DNA of 64,000 nt from Enterobacter sp. 10-1 (lineage in GTDB: Bacteria; Pseudomonadota; Gammaproteobacteria; Enterobacterales; Enterobacteriaceae): contig NISF01000008.1 of NCBI GenBank assembly GCA_002270295.1, positions 222,076 to 286,075 on the forward strand, written 5' to 3'. Position 1 is the first letter of the stretch. Each line of letters starts with the position of its first letter. Shown here in pieces: positions 1 to 8,949 of this stretch. The notes under the pieces were generated by a model, which had not been told where the DNA came from, searched no databases, and saw nothing but the letters and a program-made list of their open reading frames with translations. Position numbers and translations under genes: made by a program.

Positions 1-948
1 ACCGATGCCATTCACCAGCTGGGCGAGGGCTTCCAGAGTAAAGCCGTTGAGTTCCAGGACGTTATGAAAATGGGTCGTACCCAGCTGCAGGATGCGGTAC
101 CGATGACCCTCGGTCAGGAATTCCACGCCTTCAACGTGCTGCTGAACGAAGAAACAAAATGCATTCTGCGTACCGCGGAGCTGCTGCTGGAAGTGAACCT
201 CGGCGCCACCGCCATCGGTACGCGCCTGAATACCCCGGACGGCTATCAGCAGCTGGCGGTACAAAAACTTGCGGAAGTCAGCAACCTGCCGGTTATTCCG
301 GCGGAAGACCTGATTGAAGCCACCTCCGACTGCGGTGCCTACGTTATGGTGCATAGCTCGCTGAAGCGCCTGGCGGTGAAGCTGTCTAAAATCTGTAACG
401 ACCTGCGCCTGCTCTCTTCCGGCCCGCGCGCTGGCCTGAACGAAATCAACCTGCCGGAGCTGCAGGCGGGTTCGTCCATCATGCCGGCCAAGGTTAACCC
501 GGTGGTGCCGGAAGTCGTCAACCAGGTGTGCTTCAAGGTGATCGGCAACGACACCACGGTCACGATGGCCTCCGAAGCCGGCCAGCTGCAGCTGAACGTG
601 ATGGAACCGGTGATCGGCCAGGCAATGTTCGAGTCCATTCATATCCTGACCAACGCCTGCTATAACCTGCTGGAAAAATGCGTAAACGGCATTACCGCCA
701 ACAAAGCGGTGTGCGAAAGCTATGTTTACAACTCCATCGGCATCGTCACCTACCTCAACCCGTTTATCGGCCACCACAATGGCGATATCGTCGGCAAGAT
801 TTGCGCCGAAACCGGTAAGAGCGTGCGGGAAGTCGTGCTGGAACGAGGCTTGCTCACCGAAACGGAGCTGGACGATATTTTCTCTCCGCAAAACCTGATG
901 CACCCGGCCTATAAAGCAAAGCGTTTTACCGATGAAAGCGAACAGTAA
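1..948 (+). CDS. aspA: Aspartate ammonia-lyase, 5' end cut by window
   Basis: Converts L-aspartate to fumarate and ammonia in the cytosol, feeding fumarate respiration. The reading frame is open from base 1 and continues upstream, so only about the last two thirds of the usual 478 residues are present. The fumarase/aspartase signature [11 protein letters not shown] is visible at bases 469-501, with the active-site serine in the flexible loop, and the C-terminus reads TDESEQ as in E. coli AspA. The neighbour dcuA (C4-dicarboxylate/aspartate antiporter) follows after a terminator, the same arrangement as in E. coli. Identity is near certain. Confidence 0.98.
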   Translation, partial: TDAIHQLGEGFQSKAVEFQDVMKMGRTQLQDAVPMTLGQEFHAFNVLLNEETKCILRTAELLLEVNLGATAIGTRLNTPDGYQQLAVQKLAEVSNLPVIPAEDLIEATSDCGAYVMVHSSLKRLAVKLSKICNDLRLLSSGPRAGLNEINLPELQAGSSIMPAKVNPVVPEVVNQVCFKVIGNDTTVTMASEAGQLQLNVMEPVIGQAMFESIHILTNACYNLLEKCVNGITANKAVCESYVYNSIGIVTYLNPFIGHHNGDIVGKICAETGKSVREVVLERGLLTETELDDIFSPQNLMHPAYKAKRFTDESEQ

Positions 949-970
949 GCTTTCAGGTTAAACTCAACGA

Positions 971-1004
971 AGGCATGTCAGTAATGACATGCCTTTTTGC
1001 TTTT
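971..1004 (+). terminator. Rho-independent terminator between aspA and dcuA
   Basis: A perfect 10-bp stem (AGGCATGTCA / TGACATGCCT) with a GTAA tetraloop is followed by TTTTGCTTTT. It lies 22 bases after the aspA stop and can end aspA transcripts or act as a partial terminator before dcuA. Confidence 0.9.
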
Positions 1005-1064
1005 CTGGGTTTACGAAATCACAACAATTCAATATCAACTTGTTAAAAAACAAGGAAGGAACAT

Positions 1065-2366
1065 ATGTTTGGTGCAGAGCTCGTCATTGTCCTGCTGGCT
1101 ATCTACCTGGGAGCCAGGCTGGGTGGCATCGGTATCGGATTTGCCGGTGGTTTGGGCGTCCTCGTCCTGACCTTAATATTTCAAATTAAACCCGGCGCGA
1201 TCCCCTTCGACGTCATTGAGATCATCATGGCGGTCATCGCCGCGATTGCCGCCATGCAGGTTGCCGGCGGCATGGACTACCTGGTTAGCCTTGCAGAGCG
1301 CCTGCTGCGCCGTCATCCGAAGTACATCACCTTTCTCGCCCCGCTGGTCACCTGGTTTATGACGGTCCTCGCGGGAACCGGTCATACCGCCTTCTCAACC
1401 CTGCCGGTGATTACCGAAGTCGCGAAAGAACAGGGCATTCGCCCCTCCCGCCCGCTGTCGATTGCCGTAGTGGCCTCGCAGATTGCGATTACCGCCTCGC
1501 CAATTTCCGCCGCGGTGGTGTTTTTCGCCGGCATTCTGGAGCCGCTGGGCGTCAGCTACCTGACGCTGCTGGCGATCTGTATTCCGGTGACGCTGATTGC
1601 CGTAATGATCACCGCCGTGGTGTGTAACTTCCTCGGCTGCGAGCTGAAAGATGACCCGGTTTACCAGGAGCGCCTGGCAAAAGGGGAAGTCAAACTGCGC
1701 GGAAGCCAGGTGTTCCAGCTGAAGCCGCACGCCAAACGTTCGGTGCTGCTGTTCCTGATCGGTATCGTCGCGGTCATGTTCTACGCCACCGCCATCAGCG
1801 ATACCGTCGGGCTGATTCAGAACCCGGTGCTGCCGCGCAACGAAGCGATCGTGGTCTTCATGCTGACCATTGCCACGCTGATTAGCATCACCTGTAAGAT
1901 TGATACCAGCGAAGTGCTGAACGCCAGCACCTTTAAATCCGGGATGAGCGCCTGCGTCTGCGTGCTGGGCGTCGCCTGGCTGGGCGATACCTTCGTGAAG
2001 GCGCATATCTCTGATATCCAGGCCGTGGCGGGCGATCTGCTGAACAACTACCCGTGGCTGCTGGCGGTGGTGCTGTTCTTCGCCGCAACCCTGCTCTACT
2101 CCCAGGCCGCCACCACCAAAGCTCTGATGCCTGCGGCGCTGCTGCTTGGCGTGAGCCCGCTGACCGCTATTGCCTCTTTTGCCGCGGTCTCCGCGCTGTT
2201 CGTCCTGCCGACCTACCCGACGCTGCTGGCGGCGGTCGAAATGGATGACACCGGATCTACCCGCATCGGCAAGTACGTCTTCAACCACGCCTTCCTGATC
2301 CCCGGGGTGATCGCCATTACCCTGTGCGTTATTTTGGGGTTCATCATCGGCGGCATCGTGCTGTAA
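1065..2366 (+). CDS. dcuA: Anaerobic C4-dicarboxylate transporter DcuA
   Basis: Inner-membrane carrier that exchanges or takes up aspartate, fumarate, malate and succinate. The 433 residues equal the E. coli length. The N-terminus keeps the family hallmark LGARLGGIGIGFAGGLGVL, and ten or more hydrophobic segments follow; the motifs AGTGHTAFSTLPV, ASPISAAVV and LPTYPTLLAAVEMDD are those of Dcu carriers. The start has a good Shine-Dalgarno AAGGAAGGA eight bases upstream. Similarity is to DcuA rather than DcuB. The gene follows aspA, whose product uses the imported aspartate. Confidence 0.97.
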   Translation: MFGAELVIVLLAIYLGARLGGIGIGFAGGLGVLVLTLIFQIKPGAIPFDVIEIIMAVIAAIAAMQVAGGMDYLVSLAERLLRRHPKYITFLAPLVTWFMTVLAGTGHTAFSTLPVITEVAKEQGIRPSRPLSIAVVASQIAITASPISAAVVFFAGILEPLGVSYLTLLAICIPVTLIAVMITAVVCNFLGCELKDDPVYQERLAKGEVKLRGSQVFQLKPHAKRSVLLFLIGIVAVMFYATAISDTVGLIQNPVLPRNEAIVVFMLTIATLISITCKIDTSEVLNASTFKSGMSACVCVLGVAWLGDTFVKAHISDIQAVAGDLLNNYPWLLAVVLFFAATLLYSQAATTKALMPAALLLGVSPLTAIASFAAVSALFVLPTYPTLLAAVEMDDTGSTRIGKYVFNHAFLIPGVIAITLCVILGFIIGGIVL

Positions 2367-2380
2367 ATCTGCTTAAATTC

Positions 2381-2404
2381 GGGCCACATCGTGGCCCGTT
2401 TCAT
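2381..2404 (+). terminator. Terminator after dcuA
   Basis: A 7-bp GC-rich stem (GGGCCAC / GTGGCCC) with an ATC loop is followed by a short T-rich run (GTTTCATT). The U-tract is poor, so strength is uncertain. Confidence 0.6.
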
Positions 2405-2461
2405 TAATCCCCCCGCATCTTGCGTGCTATAGTGCCTCTTTTCGCTGATACGAGGTTCACG

Positions 2462-2785
2462 ATGACTACGCCTGATGCCGTTGTTGTACTCTGTACCGCG
2501 CCGGATGAAGCGACCGCCCAGGATTTAGCGGCCAAAGTGCTGGCAGAAAAACTGGCCGCCTGCGCCACTCTCCTGCCGGGCGCGACCTCCCTCTACTACT
2601 GGGAAGGCAAGCTGGAGCAGGAGTATGAAGTGCAGATGCTGCTCAAAACCGACCGCGCCCATCAGCAGGCGCTGCTGGAGTGCCTGAAGTCCCATCACCC
2701 GTATCAAACCCCCGAATTACTGGTTTTGCCCGTCACTCACGGAGACACTGATTACCTCTCATGGCTCAACGCATCATTACGCTGA
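2462..2785 (+). CDS. cutA: Divalent-cation tolerance protein CutA
   Basis: Small trimeric ferredoxin-fold protein with a PII-like architecture, linked in E. coli to copper tolerance; its exact role is unsettled. 107 residues. The motifs [26 protein letters not shown] and [13 protein letters not shown] are those of CutA1. An upstream in-frame start at 2420 would add 14 residues, but ATG 2462 has a Shine-Dalgarno (CGAGG) six bases upstream and gives the normal length. The last 25 bases overlap the start of dsbD, so the two are translationally coupled. Confidence 0.95.
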   Translation: MTTPDAVVVLCTAPDEATAQDLAAKVLAEKLAACATLLPGATSLYYWEGKLEQEYEVQMLLKTDRAHQQALLECLKSHHPYQTPELLVLPVTHGDTDYLSWLNASLR

Positions 2786-4479
2786 TTCTGCTGCTATGCA
2801 GTACATCGGCATTCGCCGGGCTCTTTGATACTCCCGGCCGCTCAAATTTTGTGCCTGCTGACCAGGCTTTTGCCTTTGATTTTCAGCAGAGCCAGCACGA
2901 GATAAACCTGACCTGGCAAATCAAGGAGGGTTACTATCTCTACCGCAAACAGATCAAGCTCAGCGCCGCTGACGCCGCTTTCCTTGAGCCATCGCTGCCG
3001 TCCGGCGAATGGCACGACGATGAGTTTTACGGCAAAAGTGAGATTTATCGCCAGCGGCTAACCGTGCCGGTTACGCTCACCCAGGCCGCCAAAGGGGCCA
3101 CGCTGACCGTGACCTGGCAGGGCTGCGCCGACGCCGGTTTTTGCTATCCGCCGGAAAGCAAAGTGGTGCCGCTCAGCGCGGCGCTGGCGCTCACGGAGCC
3201 GCCGTCGGTTGAAACGGCCGAGCCTTCTGCGCCAGGACAGTCCGTCGCCAGGAGCGATAGCGGCCAGCTTCCGTTTTCCGCCCTCTGGGCGCTATTGATT
3301 GGTATCGGTATCGCGTTTACACCCTGCGTCCTGCCGATGTATCCGCTGATCTCTGGTATTGTGCTGGGTGGTGAACGCCGGCTTTCCACCGCCCGCGCGC
3401 TGCTGCTGGCGTTTATCTATGTCCAGGGGATGGCGCTAACCTATACCGCACTGGGTATGGTGGTTGCCGCAGCGGGCCTGCAGTTCCAGGCGGCGCTGCA
3501 GCATCCGTACGTACTGATCGGCCTGTCGGCGGTCTTTATTCTGCTGGCGCTGTCGATGTTTGGCCTGTTTACCCTGCAGCTGCCGTCATCGTTGCAGACG
3601 CGTCTGACGCTGATGAGCAACGCCCGACGGGGCGGTTCAGCCGGCGGCGTGTTTGCCATGGGCGCCATCGCCGGGCTTATCTGCTCGCCCTGTACGACGG
3701 CGCCGCTGAGCGCGATTCTGCTGTACATCGCGCAAAGCGGTAACCTGTGGCTGGGCGGCGGCACGCTATATCTCTACGCGCTCGGCATGGGGCTGCCGCT
3801 GATTCTGGTCACCGTGTTTGGCAACCGTCTGCTGCCGAAGAGCGGCCCGTGGATGGCCCATGTGAAGACCGCGTTCGGTTTTGTCATCCTGGCGCTGCCG
3901 GTCTTTTTACTGGAGCGTATTGTGGGTGAGCTATGGGGGCTGCGCCTGTGGTCGCTGCTGGCGGTGGCCTTCTTTAGCTGGGCATTTATCACCTCCCTCG
4001 GCGCCACGCGTCCGTGGCAGCGCATCATGCAGATCGTGTTGCTGGCTGCCGCGCTGGTGAGCGTTCGCCCGCTGCAGGACTGGGCGTTCGGCGCGCCGGC
4101 GGCGGCGCAGCAGCAGGCGCACCTCGCGTTTACCCGCGTCAGCACCGTCGATGAGCTCGACCGGGCGCTGGCGCAGGCTAAAGGCCGGCCGGTCATGCTC
4201 GATTTGTACGCTGACTGGTGCGTTGCCTGCAAAGAGTTCGAAAAATACACCTTTAGCACACCGGAAGTGCAACAGGCCCTGAAAGATACCGTTCTGTTGC
4301 AGGTAGATGTGACGAAGAACAGCGCGCAGGACGTAGCCCTGCTGAAGCATCTGCGGGTGCTCGGCCTACCGACGATCCTGTTCTTTAATGCGCAGGGAGA
4401 GGAACGGCCCGCGCAGCGCGTAACCGGATTTATGGATGCCGCGGCATTCAGCGCCCATTTGCGCGATCGGCAACCGTGA
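2761..4479 (+). CDS. dsbD: Thiol:disulfide interchange protein DsbD
   Basis: Carries electrons from cytosolic thioredoxin across the inner membrane to periplasmic DsbC, DsbG and CcmG. 572 residues. A signal peptide is expected to be cut after AFA at residue 19. The periplasmic alpha domain has C122 and C128 (GCADAGFC). The eight-helix core has C189 (FTPCVLP) and C311 (ICSPCTTAP). The C-terminal thioredoxin-like gamma domain has C487 and C490 in DWCVACKEF. All six redox cysteines are therefore present. It overlaps cutA by 25 bases and is followed closely by yjdC, as in E. coli. Confidence 0.97.
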   Translation: MAQRIITLILLLCSTSAFAGLFDTPGRSNFVPADQAFAFDFQQSQHEINLTWQIKEGYYLYRKQIKLSAADAAFLEPSLPSGEWHDDEFYGKSEIYRQRLTVPVTLTQAAKGATLTVTWQGCADAGFCYPPESKVVPLSAALALTEPPSVETAEPSAPGQSVARSDSGQLPFSALWALLIGIGIAFTPCVLPMYPLISGIVLGGERRLSTARALLLAFIYVQGMALTYTALGMVVAAAGLQFQAALQHPYVLIGLSAVFILLALSMFGLFTLQLPSSLQTRLTLMSNARRGGSAGGVFAMGAIAGLICSPCTTAPLSAILLYIAQSGNLWLGGGTLYLYALGMGLPLILVTVFGNRLLPKSGPWMAHVKTAFGFVILALPVFLLERIVGELWGLRLWSLLAVAFFSWAFITSLGATRPWQRIMQIVLLAAALVSVRPLQDWAFGAPAAAQQQAHLAFTRVSTVDELDRALAQAKGRPVMLDLYADWCVACKEFEKYTFSTPEVQQALKDTVLLQVDVTKNSAQDVALLKHLRVLGLPTILFFNAQGEERPAQRVTGFMDAAAFSAHLRDRQP

Positions 4480-4499
4480 ACGACACTTTAGGAGGTAAA

Positions 4500-5090
4500 A
4501 TGGAGGAGAAAATCGTGCAACGTGAAGATGTTCTGGGTGAGGCCATACAAATTCTTGAAATCGAAGGTATTGCTAACACCACGCTGGAGATGGTCGCCGA
4601 GCGCGTTGCTTATCCGATCGATGACCTCAAGCGTTTCTGGCCAGACCGCGAAGCGCTCCTGTATGACGCCCTCCGCTATCTCAGCCATCAGGTTGATGCA
4701 TGGCGTCGCCAGCTGCTGCTGGACGAGACGCTAACGGCGGAGCAGAAGCTGCTGGCGCGCTATGCGGCGCTGACCCGCTGCGTGAGCAATCACCGCTATC
4801 CCGGCTGTCTGTTTATTGCTGCCTGCACCTTTTATCCGGATGCCCAGCATCCGATTCATCAGCTGGCTGAACAGCAGAAGCAGGCTTCGCTCGCCTATAC
4901 GCACGAGCTGCTGACCCAGTTGGAAGTGGACGATCCGGCGATGGTCGCCAAACAGATGGAGCTTATCATCGAAGGCTGTCTGAGCCGCCTGCTGGTGAAG
5001 CGCAGCCAGGCCGACGTCGACACCGCCCAGCGCCTGGCGGAAGACATCCTGCGCTTTGCCCAATGTCGAATGGGCGGCGCGCTAACCTGA
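4500..5090 (+). CDS. yjdC: TetR-family regulator YjdC
   Basis: Putative TetR-type DNA-binding protein of unknown target, encoded downstream of dsbD as in E. coli. An N-terminal helix-turn-helix ([14 protein letters not shown], then [19 protein letters not shown]) is followed by an all-helical ligand domain. ATG 4500 is chosen because it has a near-perfect Shine-Dalgarno (TAGGAGGT) with good spacing, giving 196 residues. GTG 4515, which matches the annotated E. coli start ([10 protein letters not shown]), is an alternative, and GTG 4476 would overlap the dsbD stop. Probably co-transcribed with dsbD. Confidence 0.9.
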   Translation: MEEKIVQREDVLGEAIQILEIEGIANTTLEMVAERVAYPIDDLKRFWPDREALLYDALRYLSHQVDAWRRQLLLDETLTAEQKLLARYAALTRCVSNHRYPGCLFIAACTFYPDAQHPIHQLAEQQKQASLAYTHELLTQLEVDDPAMVAKQMELIIEGCLSRLLVKRSQADVDTAQRLAEDILRFAQCRMGGALT

Positions 5091-5119
5091 TTCCGATATC
5101 TTAACCCATCCTTCGCGCA

Positions 5120-5125
5120 TATAAT
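5120..5125 (+). promoter_or_regulatory. Candidate -10 box of the DUF1176 gene
   Basis: A perfect TATAAT lies 33 bases before the chosen start of the DUF1176 gene in the short gap after yjdC. No good -35 hexamer is seen at the standard spacing, so this is a partial promoter call. Confidence 0.45.
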
Positions 5126-5158
5126 TTCCCTCTCACCGATATGTTGACAGGGTTTTAT

Positions 5159-7246
5159 ATGCGTTCTCTCCTTTGGGTTGCCATCATCGGGCTATGTCCG
5201 ATATCGCTGCTGGCGGCTCCCGTACAGGGTTTTTCTTTCGCATATAAAGACTGGGAAGTGGCCTGTGATAATACCGGCACCTGCCGGGCCGCGGGTTACG
5301 GCATCAACGTCGGTGAGGTCAGCGTCCTGCTGACCCGCGGCGCAGGCCCGGATCAGCGCGTAACCGGCCAGGTGACTTTTGCCCAGACCGATCGTGACAT
5401 CCCCCCTGACGCCACCGTTCGCCTGCTGATCGACAATCAGGATCGCGGTACGCTGGATGCCAAAGACGACAGCCATTTCCGTTTCGACAGCACGCAAACG
5501 GCCGCGCTGATTCAGGCCCTGGAACACGACGGTCACATCGAGATTTCGCTCAACGGAGAGCGCAAATCGCTCTCGAGCGCGGGCAGCAGCGCGGTGTTTC
5601 TCAAGATCGACGAATTTCAGCAGCGCCAGGGTACTGCGGATGCGCTGCTGCGCAAAGGGGATGCCGACGATAGCAATACGTTGAACGCGCTGCCCGCCCC
5701 GGAGATTATCGCCGCCCCCACGCTCGCCAACGCGCAGCCGGAACCGCTGACCGCCAAACAGCGTCAGCGCTTCCTCCCGGAGCTGATCCCGCTGCTGAAT
5801 AGCCGCTGTGACGACTGGCAAAACAAAGATATTCCCGCGCAGGAGCGGCAAATCACCGCCACCGTTCTCGATAAAAGCCACTGGCTTCTCCAGGCGCTGT
5901 GCTGGCGAGCCGCCTATAACGACGGTTACGCCATGTGGGTGGTGGATAGCGCGCCGCAGGCTAAACCTCAGCCGATCTCCACCGATGCCTCCAGCTATGC
6001 CGATGGCGTCATCGCGTTCTTCAGCAAAGGCCGCGGTATCGCCGACTGCGTGAGCGGAGAGGAGCGGGTCTGGAACGGCAAAGCGTTTGTCCAGAGCCTG
6101 AAATATACCACCGGCATGTGTCGTGAAATCACGCCCGGCGGGACCTGGATGCTGCCAACCTTCGTCAGCCAGGTGCGTCCTAAGCAGCAGAAAGACGCCG
6201 ATAATAGCGCGCTCAAAGCGCTGTATAGCGCCGTGCTGAAAGAGCAAAAGGCCAATCCGGAGCTGGAGCTAAATAAAATCGCCGAGCAGTTCCCGCTCAC
6301 CGGGCACGTCACCAACTTTACGCTGACCTACGCCGACGATACCTTAGTGTCAACAAACAAGCCTTCCGCCGATATTAGCGACGATGAATGGCAGGCGTTT
6401 CTTCATTCTGATATCAGCGCTGACTCGGAAAACGGCAAGGTTAGCTTCACGCTTATCGACCTCGATAACGACGGCAGGCGCGATTTAATTATCGACAGCT
6501 ACGTCGGCGGAACCGGCTTATTCAGCTATACCGGGGTCTTAAAACGCGGTGATGACACCTTCGATAGCGTCAACGGCAGCGATAGCGATGACGACGATGA
6601 TTTTGACGCCGGCGTGCCCGGCGCGCTGTACTCCCTCAACGGGCGCGGTGCCAACCAGTGGAGTCGGTGGGTCAGAATTAACGGCCAGGTATATGCGCTT
6701 TGGTACAACGGCCAGTTTGGCGAGGATAATCTGTATCTGCTGCGTCCGTTCAGCCCGACGGACAGGACCCCTGCGGTGACGATTCGCTACCGCTATACGC
6801 TGGATACCATCAGCTCGCCGGAGAAAGACCAGCCGTTAACGCCGGCGCTGAATGCCAGGGATAAGGCGGATTTACTTAAGTCGCTGGAGATCATGCAGGG
6901 CAGCCTGCTGAAGGATAAACCGCAAACCGATAGCGACGCGCCGATTTGCCCCATTCCTCCCGGCACCTCCTCCGACGACGCGGATAACTACTACAGCGGC
7001 ATCCCCTCAAACTATATCTATGAAACGGTGGCCTATATTCCCGTCTGGCTGAATGATAAGTGCTTCATAGGCACGATTTTTAGCCACCACGGAACCTACC
7101 GCCACGGCGTCGATGCGGAGATTACCATCAGCTCTCCGCGCGAAGATGAAGAGGTGATCGGCGACTATACCCTTTCCGGCTTACGCCACGTCATCTCTGC
7201 GGTTAGCGGCTGGAAAATCCGTCAGGGCGACAACGGTATGATGTGA
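5159..7246 (+). CDS. Secreted DUF1176 protein with C-terminal extension
   Basis: Function unknown. A signal peptide is evident (MRSLLWVAIIGLCPISLLAAP, cleavage near residue 20). Residues about 24-330 form a DUF1176 domain: it opens with YKDWEVACDNTGTCRAAGYG and closes with the typical GRGIADC and GGTW segments. A further ~360 residues follow that most DUF1176 proteins lack. They include an FG-GAP/EF-hand-like calcium loop (DLDNDGRRDLIID) and an acidic run of about ten Asp/Ser residues (bases ~6577-6606). ATG 5159 is preferred over ATG 5141 because a weak Shine-Dalgarno (ACAGGG) precedes it and the signal peptide starts there. Likely periplasmic. It sits alone between yjdC and tRNA-Phe. Confidence 0.85.
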   Translation: MRSLLWVAIIGLCPISLLAAPVQGFSFAYKDWEVACDNTGTCRAAGYGINVGEVSVLLTRGAGPDQRVTGQVTFAQTDRDIPPDATVRLLIDNQDRGTLDAKDDSHFRFDSTQTAALIQALEHDGHIEISLNGERKSLSSAGSSAVFLKIDEFQQRQGTADALLRKGDADDSNTLNALPAPEIIAAPTLANAQPEPLTAKQRQRFLPELIPLLNSRCDDWQNKDIPAQERQITATVLDKSHWLLQALCWRAAYNDGYAMWVVDSAPQAKPQPISTDASSYADGVIAFFSKGRGIADCVSGEERVWNGKAFVQSLKYTTGMCREITPGGTWMLPTFVSQVRPKQQKDADNSALKALYSAVLKEQKANPELELNKIAEQFPLTGHVTNFTLTYADDTLVSTNKPSADISDDEWQAFLHSDISADSENGKVSFTLIDLDNDGRRDLIIDSYVGGTGLFSYTGVLKRGDDTFDSVNGSDSDDDDDFDAGVPGALYSLNGRGANQWSRWVRINGQVYALWYNGQFGEDNLYLLRPFSPTDRTPAVTIRYRYTLDTISSPEKDQPLTPALNARDKADLLKSLEIMQGSLLKDKPQTDSDAPICPIPPGTSSDDADNYYSGIPSNYIYETVAYIPVWLNDKCFIGTIFSHHGTYRHGVDAEITISSPREDEEVIGDYTLSGLRHVISAVSGWKIRQGDNGMM

Positions 7247-7322
7247 ATTATGGCCAAAACGCGGCTTCCGATGCAAAACTGCCGTAAAGTTAAGCAATCG
7301 GCAGGAAAATCAAGAAATGTGG

Positions 7323-7351
7323 TTGACGCGCGAAGTGTATTACGGTTTAAT
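7323..7351 (+). promoter_or_regulatory. Promoter of tRNA-Phe
   Basis: TTGACG (7323-7328) and TTTAAT (7346-7351) are separated by exactly 17 bases, followed by a GC-rich discriminator (CGCCCC) typical of stringently controlled stable-RNA promoters. The tRNA begins 11 bases after the -10 box. Confidence 0.8.
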
Positions 7352-7361
7352 TCGCCCCGTT

Positions 7362-7437
7362 GCCCGGATAGCTCAGTCGGTAGAGCAGGGGATTGAAAAT
7401 CCCCGTGTCCTTGGTTCGATTCCGAGTCCGGGCACCA
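7362..7437 (+). tRNA. pheU: tRNA-Phe (anticodon GAA)
   Basis: 76 bases beginning GCCCGGAUAGCUC and ending with an encoded CCA. The acceptor stem GCCCGGA/TCCGGGC, D arm, anticodon stem GGGGA/TCCCC, the GAA anticodon at 7395-7397, and the T arm with GGTTCGATTCC are all intact. Its position downstream of yjdC is that of E. coli pheU, a well-known integration site for mobile elements. Confidence 0.98.
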
Positions 7438-7447
7438 CTATTCAGAG

Positions 7448-7472
7448 AACCCAGCCTATGGCTGGGTTTTTG
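7448..7472 (+). terminator. Terminator of tRNA-Phe, copy 1
   Basis: Stem CCCAGCC / GGCTGGG with a TAT loop, then TTTTTGC. It lies 11 bases after the tRNA. Confidence 0.9.
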
Positions 7473-7608
7473 CATTTCTGCGGCCGGACTCTCCATCGAA
7501 CTGCGTTCGATTATTCGCCGCCAGCGGCTCACCCCTTCGGGGCCGGCGCGACAGGCGCGCCGTTCAACGCCTTCGGCGTTAGTCCGAGCCGGGCACCACT
7601 ATTCAGAG

Positions 7609-7633
7609 AACCCAGCCTATGGCTGGGTTTTTG
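7609..7633 (+). terminator. Terminator, repeat copy 2
   Basis: Identical in stem and U-tract to the first terminator, 161 bases further on, as part of the tandem repeat. Confidence 0.85.
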
Positions 7634-7770
7634 CATTTCTACGGCCGGACTCTCCATCGAACTGCGTTCGATTATTCGCCGCCAGCGGCTCACCCCTTCG
7701 GGGCCGGCGCGGCAGGCGCGCCGTTCAACGCCTTCGGCGTTAGTCCGAGTCCGGGCACCACTGTTCAGAG

Positions 7771-7795
7771 AACCCGCCCAAAAGGCGGGTTTTTG
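7771..7795 (+). terminator. Terminator, repeat copy 3, different stem
   Basis: Stem CCCGCC / GGCGGG with a CAAAA loop, followed by TTTTTGC. It differs from copies 1 and 2 and is closer to what I recall of the E. coli pheU/pheV terminator, so this may be the original tRNA terminator displaced downstream. Confidence 0.85.
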
Positions 7796-7826
7796 CGTTT
7801 CTGCGGCCGGACTCTCCATCGAACTA

Positions 7827-8048
7827 CGAAGGATTTCGTCTGCGCCAGCACTTCCACTCCGGCACGATGGTTAACCCCGTGACAGTAATGCCAGCCCTGC
7901 ATCAGCCCCGTTGCCACACAGGAGATCCACAACCTGCGGCGACGGGAGTGATAAAGCCACTGGCCGTTTTCACTTGCCAGGTTAGGCTCTAAAAACAGAA
8001 CGTCACGAAACCCGTTGTGTTTTATCCAGTGACTGGAACATCGCATTT
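7827..8048. other. Unrecognised remnant between tRNA repeats and sigma gene
   Basis: No intact gene. On the minus strand one frame stays open for about 75 codons (through FRDVLFLEPNLASENGQWLY and the basic HSRRRRLWIS). I do not recognise the family. It runs into the sigma-factor 3' end in a different frame, so it looks like a fragment of a lost gene or element. Confidence 0.4.
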
Positions 8049-8948
8049 TTAGCGCAGGGGTATTTCCCATAAACGTCCGAGTCGTGAAAGCTTGTCCGGG
8101 TTGCGTACAATAAATATCTGCGCAAGATGGCCATCGATATCAAGAGCAAAACTGACTGCCGCTGCGATATGGTTTTGGTCAAAGAGCAAAACGCCTTGCA
8201 GGCCGTTGATGCGCGCGGGTCGCCATTCATAGGTTCGCCAAAACGCAGACAGTTTACCGCCGATGAACTCAAGAACGTCGATTTTGCCGATAATCGGTGT
8301 CAGATTGGCGGAAACTTTGCCGCCGCCATCAGCTCTGAGCGCAATATCTTCTGACAGCAGAGCAGAAAGCGGTTTGATATTCCCGGTTTCCACCGCGGCT
8401 TTGAAAGAGGCAAGCAACGCTTCCTGCCGTTCCTCTGGAATAACGCTACATACCTGCGGGTGGCCAACCTTTTCCCGCGCACGTGACACCAGTTTACGAC
8501 AGGTTGCCTCTTCTGCGTCCAGAGTTATGGCAAGATCTGCATAGGGGAGGTCAAAGATATCATGAAGCAAATACGCCGCACGTTCGCGGGGCGTAAGCCT
8601 TTCGAGCAGTAGCATAAAGGCCATTGATAGCGATGATGAAAGGTCCAGCATTTGCTGCTCGGATGTTTCAACGGCCATTGTCTGAAGAGGTTCCGGAAGC
8701 CAAACGCCGATATAGTCAGTGCGAGCCTGCTGCGCGCCGCGCAGCAGATCAAGGCAGCGACGAGTACAGACCGTAGTCAGCCAGGCAGCTGGATTCAGGA
8801 TTGGGCGGCGATCCACATGCAGCCACTTAATAAAGGTGTCTTGCACAGCATCTTCCGCATCGGCCAAAGAGCCTAAAATGCGATAGGCGAGGCCGTTCAG
8901 AAACGGCCTTCTGGATTCGAACAGATCTGCGTACTTTTCGTCTTGCAT
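8049..8948 (-). CDS. ECF41-group RNA polymerase sigma factor
   Basis: Alternative sigma factor that directs RNA polymerase to a small regulon. 299 residues: sigma2 at about 8-72 (RILGSLADAEDAVQDTFIKW), sigma4 at about 110-160 (LTPRERAAYLLHDIFDLPYADLA), and a C-terminal SnoaL-like domain from about 185. The three ECF41 signature motifs WLPEP, DGGGK and NPDKL are all present; in this group the C-terminal domain is known to tune activity, replacing a separate anti-sigma factor. It starts one base after the stop of the AhpD-like gene, the standard ECF41 partner. A matching promoter lies upstream of that gene, suggesting autoregulation. Confidence 0.9.
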   Translation of the reverse strand: MQDEKYADLFESRRPFLNGLAYRILGSLADAEDAVQDTFIKWLHVDRRPILNPAAWLTTVCTRRCLDLLRGAQQARTDYIGVWLPEPLQTMAVETSEQQMLDLSSSLSMAFMLLLERLTPRERAAYLLHDIFDLPYADLAITLDAEEATCRKLVSRAREKVGHPQVCSVIPEERQEALLASFKAAVETGNIKPLSALLSEDIALRADGGGKVSANLTPIIGKIDVLEFIGGKLSAFWRTYEWRPARINGLQGVLLFDQNHIAAAVSFALDIDGHLAQIFIVRNPDKLSRLGRLWEIPLR

Positions 8949-8949
8949 A

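Larger units (their letters stand above)
7421..7826 (+). repeat. Tandem repeat carrying copies of the tRNA-Phe 3' end
   Basis: The end of the tRNA (TCCGAGTCCGGGCACCA, 7421-7437) recurs at 7583-7598 (one T missing) and at 7744-7760 (exact). The copies are spaced by 161 and 162 bases. The two complete units, 7438-7598 and 7599-7760, differ by only about three positions. A third unit begins at 7761 and breaks off near 7826. Each copy is followed by a terminator hairpin. The pattern fits repeated site-specific integration or duplication at the tRNA attachment site. Confidence 0.85.

Noticed and set aside
1395..2288. Long minus-strand open frame opposite dcuA
   Set aside because: Shadow frame of a GC-rich gene; rich in His, Gln and Arg with no motif.
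7317..7874. A 185-codon open frame across tRNA-Phe and its repeats
   Set aside because: It covers the tRNA and a tandem repeat, has repeated internal sequence caused by the repeat, and no family match.
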